From Verrucomicrobiota bacterium (GTDB lineage Bacteria; Verrucomicrobiota; Verrucomicrobiia; Limisphaerales; UBA11320), in NCBI GenBank assembly GCA_016199985.1, contig JACQFQ010000016.1:1-55351 (forward strand): a stretch of DNA of 55,351 bases, written 5' to 3'. Made by a program: the position numbers and the translations under genes. The notes under the pieces were generated by a model. It searched no databases. It saw only the letters and a program-made list of their open reading frames with translations, and had not been told where the DNA came from. Of this stretch, positions 33,288 through 44,000 are shown piece by piece. Numbering within the stretch: the stretch's first letter is position 1; each line of letters begins with the position of its first letter.

Positions 33288-35957
33288 ATGAAGCCAGTAT
33301 CCAAAGTTCTTGCCAGCCGCTCCATCCGGCTGGTGTCAGCAGCATCAGTAATTCTCGCCATTCCCGCCGCGGGCGCCACGTACCGCGAAGCGGTGCAAAG
33401 CGACAACCCTGCGGCCTACTACCGATTCAACGACTCCTCGCGTCCCGACATCAACGTGAACAGCGGCAGCCTGGGCGCCGCCGGCAACGCCACGAACATC
33501 AACACCCATTCGATGTCGGGGGCGATCGTGGGCAGTCGCAACGCGGCGGCCTATTTCGATTCTTCGGCGCGAACGATCGTTCCCTGGAATGCGGAGCTCA
33601 ATCCCGACGCCTCGGAATCATTCACGATCGAAGCTTGGTTCTGTCCGACGAGCGACAAGGTCGCCGGCGCCTTTGTGGGGCCCGCGCCGATCAACAACCG
33701 GTATTCTTATTCGGGCGTGAATCGTCAGGGGTGGGTCTATTTTCAGCGCAACCCCGACTCCGGGAAGTACGCCAACAACCAGCCCGATGTGGGCTGGAAC
33801 TTCCGCACCTACCGAGAAGCGGGAGGCAACACGGGAATCAGTTTGACCAGTGGCAAGCCCTACAAGTTGGGCGTCTGGCAGCATGTCGTGACGGTCTGGG
33901 ATGGGTCCACACAAACGGCCACCATGTTCATCGACGGCGAGGAGGCGGCTCACCAAACTTACACCGGAGCAGGGGTCGCCTATGTTGCGAACACGGACAA
34001 TCATGATCCGGCTGAGGCGAAGAACGGCCCTGCGGGGCTTTCCATCGGCAGCTACAATAACACCGAACCGGGCAGCAACCCCTTTCGCGGCGGCGTGGAC
34101 GAGGTGGCGTTTTACAAGAAAGCGCTCACCGCTGAGCAGATCAAGGCTCACTATGACAACGCGTTGGACGCGAATCGCACGGTTGCCTACGAGAGCCTGG
34201 TCGCCACCGACGGCCCGACCGGATACTGGCGCTTGGACGACGTGCCGCCCGGCCCGGACACGGTCGCGAACATGGGTCTCCTCCAATCGGACGGAGTGGG
34301 CGTCAACAGCCCCGAAGTCCGTCCTACCGCGGCGGGCGCGCTCGTCGGCTCCAGCGATGGCGCGATTTCCTATCACTACCGGAATGGAAGCTCGACCACG
34401 GACTATCCCTTCAACAAGCAGCTGAATCCTGTCGTTGATCAACCCTTCACCTTTGAGCTTTGGGTGCGTCCCACATCCGATCGACAGAACCCCGGGGCCG
34501 CCGTGGTGAACAACCGCTACGTCAAGTCAGGGCATCGAACCGGCTGGGTGATTTTTCAGCGCGCTCCCAACAGTTCCTACGCGGGCGTTCCGGGCAATGA
34601 AGGAATCGGCTGGAACTTCCGGTTCTACAACGGCGTCAATGGCAGCGGCACGGACTTGACCAGCGGCGCGCCTTACAAGGTCGGAGAATGGCAGCATGTG
34701 GTGGTGACTTGGGATGGCCAGGGGACGGGCGCCATGTATATCGATGGCGAGCTGAAGGTTCAGAAATCGGGAATAGCGTACGCGCCGAACACCAGTCCGC
34801 CGGAGGTCGGAGACGAGGCGGATGCGGCCGACTTCGCCATCGGTGCCTACAACAAGGCCTCGGGGCTCGGTTCAAATCCGTACGAGGGCGATGTTGACGA
34901 GGTCGCGTTCTACAACACGGCGTTGAGCTCGGACCAGATCCTGGCCCACTATCTCGCCGGGTCTGATCCGCTCGAGTCGGCCAATTACCCCTACTATGTT
35001 CTCACCGCGCCCTATGAGTTGGCGCTGCAGACGGATCCTCCGACGCCTGCCCAGGCTCTTCAGCCGGTCACGTACCTCCGCTTCGGTGGAAAGGCCGCCG
35101 CGCCGGCGTCCAATTCCGGCGCCACGGGCCGGGAGACCGAAGGAGTCTACGTGACGGCCACGGCGCCCGTCGCCGGTCCGCAATCGCCGGACTATCCTGG
35201 CTTCGAAGCCTCGAACACGGCTCTCGGCGCCGCGCCCAAGGCCTGGGTGAGCCTCGACAATCCGCATTCCCTGAACCTTGAAGCCAAGGTGAGCTTGGAA
35301 GCGTGGGTCAAGCCCGACGCCACTCAAACTCCCTTGGCGCGCATCATCTCGCACGGCCCGCCGAGCCTCAGCGCTTATCCGCCGGAGCCTGTCCGTCAGG
35401 ACGCGATCCTCACGGGCAGCGAGTTGTTCCTCCGCGTCCAGGGCAACGGCAGCGATTACTTCTTCGGCACATCGGATGGGGTGACCACCAGCGGCGTTAT
35501 CGCGGGAGTTCCCACGGGCGATATGGGCAGCGACTCCTGGATTCATCTCGTGGGCACGTATGATGGCGCTCAGTGGACAATCTACCGCAACGGTGTGGCG
35601 ATCGGCGTCCAGGAGGATCTCGTGGGCGCACAGCCCGTTTTTGACGGAGGCTGGGCGATCGGCGCCACAGGCAACGGATGGGCGGATTCATTCTCGGGCG
35701 GCATTGATGAGGTCGCGATTTACGGCCAGGCTCTGACCGCCGACCAGGTGGCCGCGCACTATGCCGCCGCGGTTGGGCTCGCTCCCTCCATCTCCATCGC
35801 TCGCTCCGGCAAGACCGTCACCATCACTTGGTCCGGCGGCGTGCTTCAACAAGCGTCTGTCCTCGCTCCAGGGGCGTTCAGCGATGTTTTGGGCGCCAAT
35901 TCACCGCTCGCTTTGGATGGCCCCGCGGGGACCAAATTCTATCGCGTCCGGAAGTAA
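33288..35957 (+). CDS. Secreted protein with three LamG-type domains
   Basis: An 889-residue exported protein. ATG 33288 opens the signal peptide (LVSAASVILAIPAAGA, cleavage near residue 31). LamG-like jelly-roll domains occupy ~31-290, ~301-560 and ~592-827. The first two are close copies of one another, each with ESFTIEAWF/QPFTFELWV-type strands and ending in DEVAFYKKALTAEQIKAHY-like motifs. A ~55-residue C-terminal module (835-889) ends in FYRVRK and recurs in two other secreted proteins of this window. No enzyme domain is seen; binding of glycans or surface proteins is inferred. It converges on the DUF1501 gene through a bidirectional terminator. Confidence 0.88.
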   Translation: MKPVSKVLASRSIRLVSAASVILAIPAAGATYREAVQSDNPAAYYRFNDSSRPDINVNSGSLGAAGNATNINTHSMSGAIVGSRNAAAYFDSSARTIVPWNAELNPDASESFTIEAWFCPTSDKVAGAFVGPAPINNRYSYSGVNRQGWVYFQRNPDSGKYANNQPDVGWNFRTYREAGGNTGISLTSGKPYKLGVWQHVVTVWDGSTQTATMFIDGEEAAHQTYTGAGVAYVANTDNHDPAEAKNGPAGLSIGSYNNTEPGSNPFRGGVDEVAFYKKALTAEQIKAHYDNALDANRTVAYESLVATDGPTGYWRLDDVPPGPDTVANMGLLQSDGVGVNSPEVRPTAAGALVGSSDGAISYHYRNGSSTTDYPFNKQLNPVVDQPFTFELWVRPTSDRQNPGAAVVNNRYVKSGHRTGWVIFQRAPNSSYAGVPGNEGIGWNFRFYNGVNGSGTDLTSGAPYKVGEWQHVVVTWDGQGTGAMYIDGELKVQKSGIAYAPNTSPPEVGDEADAADFAIGAYNKASGLGSNPYEGDVDEVAFYNTALSSDQILAHYLAGSDPLESANYPYYVLTAPYELALQTDPPTPAQALQPVTYLRFGGKAAAPASNSGATGRETEGVYVTATAPVAGPQSPDYPGFEASNTALGAAPKAWVSLDNPHSLNLEAKVSLEAWVKPDATQTPLARIISHGPPSLSAYPPEPVRQDAILTGSELFLRVQGNGSDYFFGTSDGVTTSGVIAGVPTGDMGSDSWIHLVGTYDGAQWTIYRNGVAIGVQEDLVGAQPVFDGGWAIGATGNGWADSFSGGIDEVAIYGQALTADQVAAHYAAAVGLAPSISIARSGKTVTITWSGGVLQQASVLAPGAFSDVLGANSPLALDGPAGTKFYRVRK

Positions 35958-36010
35958 CCTGAAATCGCGGCGAATTCGTTCCGAGTCCGGCTCGGAGCCA
36001 ATGGTATAGC

Positions 36011-36050
36011 AAAAGGCCGGGAGCCCTTCGGCTCCCGGCCTTTTCTCTTT
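36011..36050. terminator. Bidirectional intrinsic terminator
   Basis: A 15-bp near-perfect stem AAAAGGCCGGGAGCC / GGCTCCCGGCCTTTT with loop CTTC, followed on the plus strand by TTTTCTCTTT and flanked on the minus strand by TTTT. It lies between the convergent LamG and DUF1501 genes and can serve both. Confidence 0.92.
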
Positions 36051-36095
36051 GGTCCTGTTGATATCGCGGGTCCTGTCCCGTCTCCGCTTCCGCGA

Positions 36096-37541
36096 TCAGC
36101 TGACAAGGCCCAGCACCGGTTCCGAGCCAGGCTCAATGAGCCGCACGGGACGCCCATGGATCTCGATCTCCAGTTTTCTGTGATCGATCCCCATTTGGCG
36201 CAGGATCGTTGCCTGCAGGTCGCTCACGTAAACGGGGTTTTGAATCGCCCGGTAACCGACATCGTCGGTGGCGCCCCAAACGGTTCCGCCTCGCGCGCCG
36301 CCGCCCGCCAGCCATGAGGTGAAGCCTCGGGGATTGTGGTCCCGGCCTGTGGTGTTCTGCGACCAAGGGGTTCGACCAAACTCGCTGGTCCACACCACCA
36401 GGGTGCTCTCGAGGAGTCCGCGCTGCTTCAAATCGCGCAGAAGGCCCGCGATGGGCTTGTCGACCTGGCGGCAGAGCGGGGCGTGGCTTTCCATGTCCCC
36501 ATGCGAGTCCCACGCGCCATTGCCGCCGCCCGCGTGACAGACCTGAACAAAGCGCACGCCCCGTTCCACTAAACGTCGCGCAAGCAGCAGCTGTTTTCCG
36601 AAATCGTCCGTCGGCGAAGCTCCCACCCCGTACAGGGCGCGCACGCCTTCGGGCTCCGACGCGATGTCGCAGGCGTTGGGCGCCGAGAGCTGCATCCGCG
36701 CCGCAAGCTCATACGACTCGAGGCGGGCGGCGATGGCGCTTTGGGTCGCGTAAGTCTTCCGGAACTCCGCGTTCATCCGTTCCAGCGCGCGTGTCTGGCG
36801 GTCGCGGTCCATCGCTGTGGAGCCGGTCGGGGGCTGGAGGTTTCGGATGGGGGCGGGCCCGGTCAGAAACGGGGTTGCCGCGACGTTCGCGCCCAGATAG
36901 CCGCCGTTCAGCTGAAGCGGCGAGGAGGCGCGTCCCATGCTGACGAACGTGGGCAGGTTTCGATTCTCCGATCCCAGGGCATAAGAGATCCAGCTGCCAA
37001 AACTTGGATGATCGACGATGCGATCGCGATGTCCCGTGGCCATCTCCACGACCGCCGGGAAGTGGTTGGTCTCATGACACCACATCGAGCGGATCAGCGC
37101 GATGTCATCGATCACGCCGCCCACATGGGGAAACCAATCCGAGACCGGTGTTCCCGACTGTCCATGGCGTGTGAAGGCGCGGTGGCATGGGATCACCGGA
37201 CGTTTCATTTCCGCCAGATTGTCTCCGAATCCGACGGCGTCGATGAGCTTGCCCGCCCACTTGTTGTCCTTGGGGTCGAAGGTGTCGATGTGGCTCACTC
37301 CTCCGCACATGAACAGGAAGATCACCGATCGAGCGGGGCCCGGCGCGTTCGGGATCCCCGACGCCGCGTTGACCCGGGACGATTCCTGAAGGACGCCCCC
37401 AATCGCGGCTCCGAGAAAGCCTCCGGCGGCGCGGAAAATGAAATCACGCCGGGCCAGCGCGGTCGCGGAACTCAAGGAGGGAGGAAGCATGGCGGTGGAG
37501 GGCGTTGCGGATTCGGGTTTATCGCACGTAGAGGAACTCAT
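36096..37541 (-). CDS. DUF1501 sulfatase-fold protein with Tat-type signal
   Basis: A 481-residue protein of the DUF1501 family, related to the alkaline phosphatase/sulfatase fold. The N-terminus contains a twin-arginine-like signal (ARRDFIFRAAGGFLGAAIGG, ~31-50). Conserved family segments include VIFLFMCGGVSHIDTFDPK, HETNHFPAVVEMATG, FVQVCHAGGGNGAWDSHGD and VWTSEFGRTPW, RDHNPRGFTSWLAGG. It overlaps the DUF1549/1553 gene by 23 bases, the usual pairing in Planctomycetes and Verrucomicrobia. The pair is thought to act on sulfated or complex polysaccharides outside the cytoplasm; the actual activity is unknown. Confidence 0.92.
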   Translation of the reverse strand: MSSSTCDKPESATPSTAMLPPSLSSATALARRDFIFRAAGGFLGAAIGGVLQESSRVNAASGIPNAPGPARSVIFLFMCGGVSHIDTFDPKDNKWAGKLIDAVGFGDNLAEMKRPVIPCHRAFTRHGQSGTPVSDWFPHVGGVIDDIALIRSMWCHETNHFPAVVEMATGHRDRIVDHPSFGSWISYALGSENRNLPTFVSMGRASSPLQLNGGYLGANVAATPFLTGPAPIRNLQPPTGSTAMDRDRQTRALERMNAEFRKTYATQSAIAARLESYELAARMQLSAPNACDIASEPEGVRALYGVGASPTDDFGKQLLLARRLVERGVRFVQVCHAGGGNGAWDSHGDMESHAPLCRQVDKPIAGLLRDLKQRGLLESTLVVWTSEFGRTPWSQNTTGRDHNPRGFTSWLAGGGARGGTVWGATDDVGYRAIQNPVYVSDLQATILRQMGIDHRKLEIEIHGRPVRLIEPGSEPVLGLVS

Positions 37542-39723
37542 CGAGGTTGAAGAGAATCCAGCACAAGTTTTTCAAGCCGTCGGCGTCCCCCTGGAGGAGA
37601 TCGAGCGCGATTTGTCGCTCCTCGCCGGTCGGATCGCGTCCGAGGGCGATCTCAAAGCCGAGCGCGACCGCGGCGGCCGGGTCGGCGCCCGCGCGATTGC
37701 GCAGTCGCTTCGCGAACAGCCCCGCAGCGTCGTTCACCGCCTCGCTGTTCATGAGGAAGAGGGCTTGCGGCGCCGTGACCGTCTGGGTCCGACGCGGACA
37801 AACCGCGCGGCCATCCTCGGCGTCGAAGGTCTGAAGATAATCCGGCATCGCCTCCGAGGAGGATCGATATCCCCGGGCCATGTAAGCGGCGCGGCGAAGA
37901 CTGTTGGTCCGCTGATTTCCGATCTCGAACGACGGCCCGCCGCGACGCAGGTCGAGCGTTCCCGCCGCCGCGAGGATGGAGTCGCGAATGGGCTCGGCTT
38001 CGAGACGCCGCAGTGGAAACTTCCAGAGCGTGAGGTTGTCCGGATCGATCCGCGCGTTCTCCCGCTCCTGCGCCGCGCCGCCGCTCGTGGCGCCGCGATA
38101 GGCGTCCGAGTTGAGGATGAAACGATGCAGCCATTTCATGCTGCAGCCATGCGCCACAAACTCGGAGGCCAGCCAATCCAGGAGCTCGGGATGCCGAGGC
38201 GAGCCTCCCAAGGCGCCGAAATCGCTGATGGAGGCGTGGAGGGTCTCGCCGAAATGCCAGTGCCAGACGCGGTTCACCGCCACGCGCGCGAATAATGGGT
38301 TCGCGGGATTTGTGAGCCAGTCGACAAATGTTTCCCTCAGGCCTTCCCGAAAATCAGGAGAGCCCCCGGAGAACGGGAACCCGGCCTTCACGGGCTGGCT
38401 CTTGCGCGGCCGCTCCGGATCTCCCGAGGTCAGGACATAGCGGGGTTGCCCGGCCCTTTGCGCGTCGTCCTCGACAGAGCAGAATGTCGGGAGGGGCGCA
38501 GGCGCCTTGAGCGCCTGGATCTGCGCGAGCATCGTGTCGTACTGCTTCACCTGCTCGCGCGGCATGATGGCCTTGATCTTGGGCGGATCGATCCGAAGAA
38601 TCGGATAGTAGTCATCATAAGTCTTCTGCTCCGCCGCGGAGCGCCGCGACTCCGGCTTGCGGATCGCCGACTGGACCTCTGGCGTCATCGAAGAAAGACG
38701 CTCCTCATACAACCGATCATGGTAAGGCTTCACGTAGGCGCGCATGGCTTCCGTCGCTCGATTCAACTCTCGCTCGTGCTCCTCCACTTTTTGTCCCTGC
38801 TCGAGGATCTGTTCTGTCGTCGCGAGCGTCATATCGCGGAGCACGAGGGGGTCGAAGAGCGATTTCATCGCGTAGAAGTCGGACTGGAGGATCGGATCGT
38901 AGAAATGGTCGTGGCATTTTGCGCAGCCCACGGTCATTCCCAGGAACGCGCTCGAGATGGTCTCCACCGCCGAGAAAGCGATCGATTGATCCGCGTCGGT
39001 CCGGGAGGTCGCGCCTCGCGCGAGAAACCCCAGCGCGAAGAGGTCCTCGGGGCGGGGTTCGACGCGAGTCAGATGTCCCGCCGCGGAGATGACGCGCCTC
39101 CGCGCCGCGCGATTGCCGAGGATCTGCGCCCGGGCGAAGGCGTCGTAGGCGAGGTCGTGATTGATCGCGTCCACCACCCAATCGCGCCACAAATGGATGC
39201 CTCCGGCCGCGGGCATGTTCTCGTCGACGTCGGCGTAGCGCAGGACGTCGAGCCAATGACGTCCGTATCGAACGCCGTGCTGCTCGCTCGCCAGGAGGCG
39301 CTCGACGAGCTTTTCCTCCGCCTGCGGGGACTTATCCTCGAGGAACGCGGATTGTTCCTCCGGCGTCGGCGGCAGGCCGATGAGATCGAAGGTCACACGG
39401 CGAAGCCAAATTCGCTTTTCCGCCGGCCCCACGGCTTGAACCCCGCGAGAATGGCGGGCTCGGCCCAGGAAAGCGTCGATGGCGTTCGTGGAGCTTGTGA
39501 AGCCTTGAGGAATCGCGGGATGGGCGAGCGGTTTGAGCGACCAGAGGTCCTCGGCCTTCGCGCGTTCGCGGCCTTGGGCCGGGATCAGGTCGGTTGAACA
39601 CGCGAGAACACAGAGCAGCAGGAGCGAGGCGAGCTTTCGGGGAAACAAGGCGGCGCCTCGGCGCAACGCCGTCTCTCGCGAAGAGCGAGAAGCGACGAAG
39701 GGATGGCGCGCGAGGAGAAGCAT
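37519..39723 (-). CDS. DUF1549/DUF1553 protein with a cytochrome c motif
   Basis: A 734-residue exported protein. Signal peptide at ~26-45 (LASLLLLCVLACSTDLIPAQ). The DUF1549 domain (~75-300) includes RRVTFDLIGLPPTPEEQSAF, YGRHWLDVLRYAD and the haem motif CAKCHDH. The C-terminal DUF1553 domain (~440-700) includes NPLFARVAVNRVWHWHFG, RRAAYM and TVTAPQALFLMNSE. ATG 39721-39723 is chosen because GGGAGG sits seven bases upstream; the frame opens earlier at a TTG. Its 3' end overlaps the DUF1501 start, so the two are coupled. The family lacks an assigned activity. Confidence 0.92.
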   Translation of the reverse strand: MLLLARHPFVASRSSRETALRRGAALFPRKLASLLLLCVLACSTDLIPAQGRERAKAEDLWSLKPLAHPAIPQGFTSSTNAIDAFLGRARHSRGVQAVGPAEKRIWLRRVTFDLIGLPPTPEEQSAFLEDKSPQAEEKLVERLLASEQHGVRYGRHWLDVLRYADVDENMPAAGGIHLWRDWVVDAINHDLAYDAFARAQILGNRAARRRVISAAGHLTRVEPRPEDLFALGFLARGATSRTDADQSIAFSAVETISSAFLGMTVGCAKCHDHFYDPILQSDFYAMKSLFDPLVLRDMTLATTEQILEQGQKVEEHERELNRATEAMRAYVKPYHDRLYEERLSSMTPEVQSAIRKPESRRSAAEQKTYDDYYPILRIDPPKIKAIMPREQVKQYDTMLAQIQALKAPAPLPTFCSVEDDAQRAGQPRYVLTSGDPERPRKSQPVKAGFPFSGGSPDFREGLRETFVDWLTNPANPLFARVAVNRVWHWHFGETLHASISDFGALGGSPRHPELLDWLASEFVAHGCSMKWLHRFILNSDAYRGATSGGAAQERENARIDPDNLTLWKFPLRRLEAEPIRDSILAAAGTLDLRRGGPSFEIGNQRTNSLRRAAYMARGYRSSSEAMPDYLQTFDAEDGRAVCPRRTQTVTAPQALFLMNSEAVNDAAGLFAKRLRNRAGADPAAAVALGFEIALGRDPTGEERQIALDLLQGDADGLKNLCWILFNLDEFLYVR

Positions 39724-39787
39724 GGCTGCGCCTCCCAGATCACCACAACCGCTCCATCGGCGCAAGCCTCGCGGCGGCGCACCGAGC

Positions 39788-40918
39788 TCAGGCCTTGCCC
39801 GCTTTCCGGGCTTCCGACGCGCCTTCGCGCTCCACCTTCAGCCGGAGTTGCCCGCAGGCGGCGTCGATGTCGTGGCCCTTTTCCCTACGCAGCGTGGCGA
39901 CCACCTTCCGCTTTTCGACGGCGGCCAGGAAGGCTTCCTGAACGGCATCGCTCGGACGCTCCCAGGGCAGTCCCTCCACATGGTTGTAGGGAATCAGGTT
40001 CACTTTGGCGTGCAGGCGTCGCGCCAGGTCGGCGAGCGGCGGCGCGTGGTCGGGTTGGTCGTTGACGCCGGCGATGAGGATGTACTCCAGCGTGATCATC
40101 CGTCCCTTTTTCTCCTGGTAGAATTCGCAAGCGGCCGCGAGTTCCTGGAGCGGATACTTGCGATTGATGGGCATGATCCGCTCCCGGACGGCGTCGGTGG
40201 CGCCGTGCAATGAGATGGCGAGTCGAAACTGCAGCGGCTCATCGGCCAGCCTGCGGATTTGAGGAGCGAGTCCGCTGGTGGAGATGGTGATCTTGCGCGC
40301 TCCGATGCCGCCGCCCCAGGGCGCGTTCAGGAGGGTGAGGGCGCGGATCAGGGCCTCGTAGTTGGCGAGCGGCTCGCCCATGCCCATGACCACGATGTTG
40401 TTCACCAACCGCGCGTCCGGGGAGCTCTCCGGCTTGCCCTCCTCGCGGAGCGCCCGCTCGTGCCATCGTTCCGTGGCGAGCACCTGGTTGAGAATCTCCT
40501 CCGTCCGGAGATTGCGCTTCCAACCTTCCAGCCCGCTCGCGCAGAATTTGCATCCGTAGGCGCAGCCGACCTGGGTGGAGACGCAGAGAGTATGGCGGTC
40601 GCTGGGCTCGCCGTAGAGGGCGGGGGACGCCGGGATCAGAACGCTCTCGATGTAGGCGCCGTCCGACAGCCGCCAGAGGAATTTCTGGGTCGTGTCGCGC
40701 GATCCCTGCTTGCGGGTCAGCTCCGGGGCGTCGAGCGTGAACTCGTCGGCCAGCCGTTGCCGAAGATCCTTCGGGAGATTGGACATCTGATCCCACGAGG
40801 TCGCCCGCCGGGAGTAGAGCCAGCTCAGGAGCTGGTCCAGTCGATAGGCTGGCTGCCCCCATTCCGAGAATCGGCGGGTCCATTCGTCTTTCAGCAGCGC
40901 GCGCGCGTCAGGTTTCAC
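39788..40918 (-). CDS. rlmN: 23S rRNA/tRNA adenine-C2 methyltransferase RlmN
   Basis: A 376-residue radical-SAM enzyme methylating C2 of A2503 in 23S rRNA. The iron-sulfur cluster cysteines are Cys119, Cys123 and Cys126 (CAYGCKFC). The two catalytic cysteines are Cys112 (in LCVSTQVG) and Cys355 (DIDAACGQL). VVMGMGEPLANYEALIRALT and ISTSGLAPQIRRLAD are typical. RlmN rather than Cfr is favoured by its length and its place in a single-copy housekeeping context. The start and length fit the family. Confidence 0.96.
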   Translation of the reverse strand: MKPDARALLKDEWTRRFSEWGQPAYRLDQLLSWLYSRRATSWDQMSNLPKDLRQRLADEFTLDAPELTRKQGSRDTTQKFLWRLSDGAYIESVLIPASPALYGEPSDRHTLCVSTQVGCAYGCKFCASGLEGWKRNLRTEEILNQVLATERWHERALREEGKPESSPDARLVNNIVVMGMGEPLANYEALIRALTLLNAPWGGGIGARKITISTSGLAPQIRRLADEPLQFRLAISLHGATDAVRERIMPINRKYPLQELAAACEFYQEKKGRMITLEYILIAGVNDQPDHAPPLADLARRLHAKVNLIPYNHVEGLPWERPSDAVQEAFLAAVEKRKVVATLRREKGHDIDAACGQLRLKVEREGASEARKAGKA

Positions 40919-41042
40919 AGGACACGCAGTGTAGGGGCGCGCGCCGCCGGGGAAAGCTCGAAGGAGTTTTTTCGATCTTCCGCTGGAGTCTTGCCCCGCA
41001 GAATGGTAGAAATCATGGGCTCCATCACCCAGTTTTGTGTCT

Positions 41043-44000
41043 ATGCGCGCGCTTTGTCTTTGCTCCTGTCGGCTGTTGTCCCTCCGTGCGATCCTTGCCC
41101 TCGCGTTCCTCGTGGCATCCGCGTCCTCTTCATGGTCTCAGGGGACCGTGTTGATCACCGAGTTCATGGCCAATAACGGGGGCTCATCGCTCGACGAAGA
41201 CGCGGCGTCCTCGGATTGGATCGAGCTCTTCAACGCCGGCGCCACCACCGTCAACCTCCAAGGGTGGCGTCTCACCGACAACCCCTCTCTGCCCTCTCAA
41301 TGGGTGTTTCCCGCCACCAACCTTCCCCCGAACCGGTACCTGATTGTCTGGGCCTCCACCAAGGACCGGAGGCTTCCCGGGAAACCACTGCATTCGAACT
41401 TCAACCTCAGCAAGGGCGGCGAGTACCTGGCGCTTTCGAGCCCGGACGGCGCGGTGGTTTCCGAGTTCGTTTTTGGTCCGCAGGAGCCCGATGTGTCCTT
41501 TGGCTTGGGCGCTGACGTCATTGGCACCAACGTGTTGTTCTCGGCGGGAGCTTCAGTGCGAGCGTTCGTTCCCACCGCCGATATCGGCACGAACTGGATC
41601 CGCCAGGCGTTCGACGACTCCTCGTGGACCCTGGGCGCGTCCGGCGTTGGGTTCGATTCCAGCGCCGATCCTGTTCAGTTCGACTCCCTCATCGGGCTGA
41701 ACGTGGAGGCGTTGATGACCGGGGCCACTCCGAAGCGCACCTCCGTCTATGTTCGCGCCCCGTTCAACATCGCGGACCTCGGCGCCGTGGGCGGTTTGCA
41801 GCTCCTGTTGCGATACGACGACGGGTTCGTCGCCTACATCAATGGCCAGGAGATCGCGCGAAGAAACGCTCCGGCCACCGCTCGTTTCAACAGCTTCGCG
41901 ACTGTCGCCCGCACCAACGCCGAGGCCATCAAGCCTGAGGCGTTCCTGGCGCCGCGGATCGAGCAGGTCCTTCAGACGGGAGCGAATGTGCTGGCGATTC
42001 ATGCGATAAACCGATCCACCACCGATCCCGATCTTCTCATTCTTCCCGAGCTTCAATCGCTCCAGATTCGTTACCAGACCAACGTCCCGCGATACTTCTC
42101 CGTTCCGACCCCCGGGGGCGCGAACACTCCGGGCGCCCCGGCCATCGCGGCCTCGCCAAGGTTCTCCCTGCCCGGCGCCATTTACACCAACGCGATCCAG
42201 TTGGCGCTGAGCAGTCCCGAGCCCGGCGCGGTGATTCGATACACGCTGGATCGGCGCGAGCCCACCGAGACTTCCGCCATCTATTCCAACGCCATTCCGA
42301 TCTCCACTTCCATGGTGGTGAAGGCGCGCGTCTTCCGGCCCGGGAACCTTCCCAGCCATATCGAGGCGCAGCACTACACCTTCCTCGACAACGACGCGCG
42401 TGAGTTCACGTCGAATCTTCCCATTATCGTGATCAGCACCCACGGTCAGGGCATTGTGGACGCCGATGAAATCCAATCCGGCGTCCGGGTGTTTCCGACG
42501 TTTCGAGGGCGCAGCTCGTTGAAGGCCGAGCCCGAGTTCAACGGCTTCTGCGGCGTCGCTCAGCGCGGATCCAGCTCGACGCAGTTCCCCAAGCCTTCGC
42601 TCAGCTTTGAGACGCGCGATTCCACGGGCGACGACTTCGCGGTCTCGCTCCTCGGGATGCCCGCCAATTCGGACTGGGTTCTCTACGCCCCCTATACCGA
42701 CAAGACATTCATGCGCGACGCGCTGGCGTATGAGCTCAGCGCCGAGATGGGATGGTGGGCGCCGCGATACAGGTTCGTGGAGGTCTTCGTCGACAGCGGC
42801 GGCAAGTTGAGCATGGCCGGCGATTACTATGGCATCTATGTGCTGCTGGAGAAAATCAAGCGCGGCCCGCACCGCGTGGACATCGAGGGACTCGGTCCCC
42901 AGGACAACGCCCTGCCCGATGTCACGGGCGGTTATATCTTCAAGAAGGACCGCCTCGACAACGGCGACAGCGGATTCAACACCACGCACTACGGCAGCTT
43001 CGCGTTCGTCGATCCCAAGGAACAGCAGATCACCCCGGCTCAGAAGAACTACCTCGTCGGGTTCATGAACGCTTTCGAAAAGAGCCTCTACGGATCCGAG
43101 TTCAACAGGAAGGGGTCGACGAACCACTACGCAAACTACATTGATCCCGACGCGTTCATCGACAATCACTGGATGGTGGAGAGCTCGAAGCAGGTCGATG
43201 GTTACCGCTTGAGCACATTCCTCCACAAGGACCGCAACGGCCTCCTCAAGATGCTCCCCATCTGGGACTACAATCTGAGCTATGGGAACGCCAACTACTT
43301 GGAGGGTTGGATTTCCGAGGGTTGGTACTACGTTCAGTACCTCGACACGGACAGCTATCCCTGGTTTCAACGGCTGTTCGATGATTCCGACTTCAAGCAG
43401 CGCTACATTGATCGCTGGTACACGCTTCGGAAGGATGTGTTCAAGACCGGAAACCTGGTGAACATCGTCGATCGGTGGACGAAGCTGCTGGGCGAGGCGC
43501 AGGATCGGGACTTCAAGAAATGGCCGCGGCTCGGAACCTATGTCTGGCCCAACGCGGACGACGATTGGCCGAACACGACCCTGGTGGGACATGTCGGCTA
43601 CATGACCAACTACATCGCCCGCCGGTTCACCTGGATCGATCGTCAGTGGGTTTCCCCGCCGTCCCTGAGCCAGCCCGCCGGGAAGATTCAGGCGGGAACT
43701 TCCCTGGAGATCTCGTCGACGCTGGGCGCAAATGTGACGCTTTACTACACCACGGACGGATCGGACCCTCGGGCGTCGGGCGGTCAGCCCTCGACTCGCG
43801 CCCGCGTCTACAAAACCCCGCTTCTCCTGAACGGAAACGCGCGGGTTGTCACGCGCGCTTTCCATCGCACCAACTCCTGGAGCGCGGTCAGCGCCGCGAC
43901 CTACTTTACGGAGATTCCCCGGCTCATCGTGACTGAGCTGATGTATCACCCGGACGGGACCACCACGAACGCGGCGTGGAACTCGGGCGATTTCGAGTTC

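Noticed and set aside
33288..34970. LamG repeats as a CRISPR-like or tandem DNA repeat
   Set aside because: The similarity is at protein-domain level with ~800-base units inside one reading frame, not short DNA repeats with spacers.
41553..43949. 798-residue minus-strand open frame inside the CotH gene
   Set aside because: Shadow of a clear multi-domain gene; composition is Arg/Val/Gly-biased and no motif is readable.
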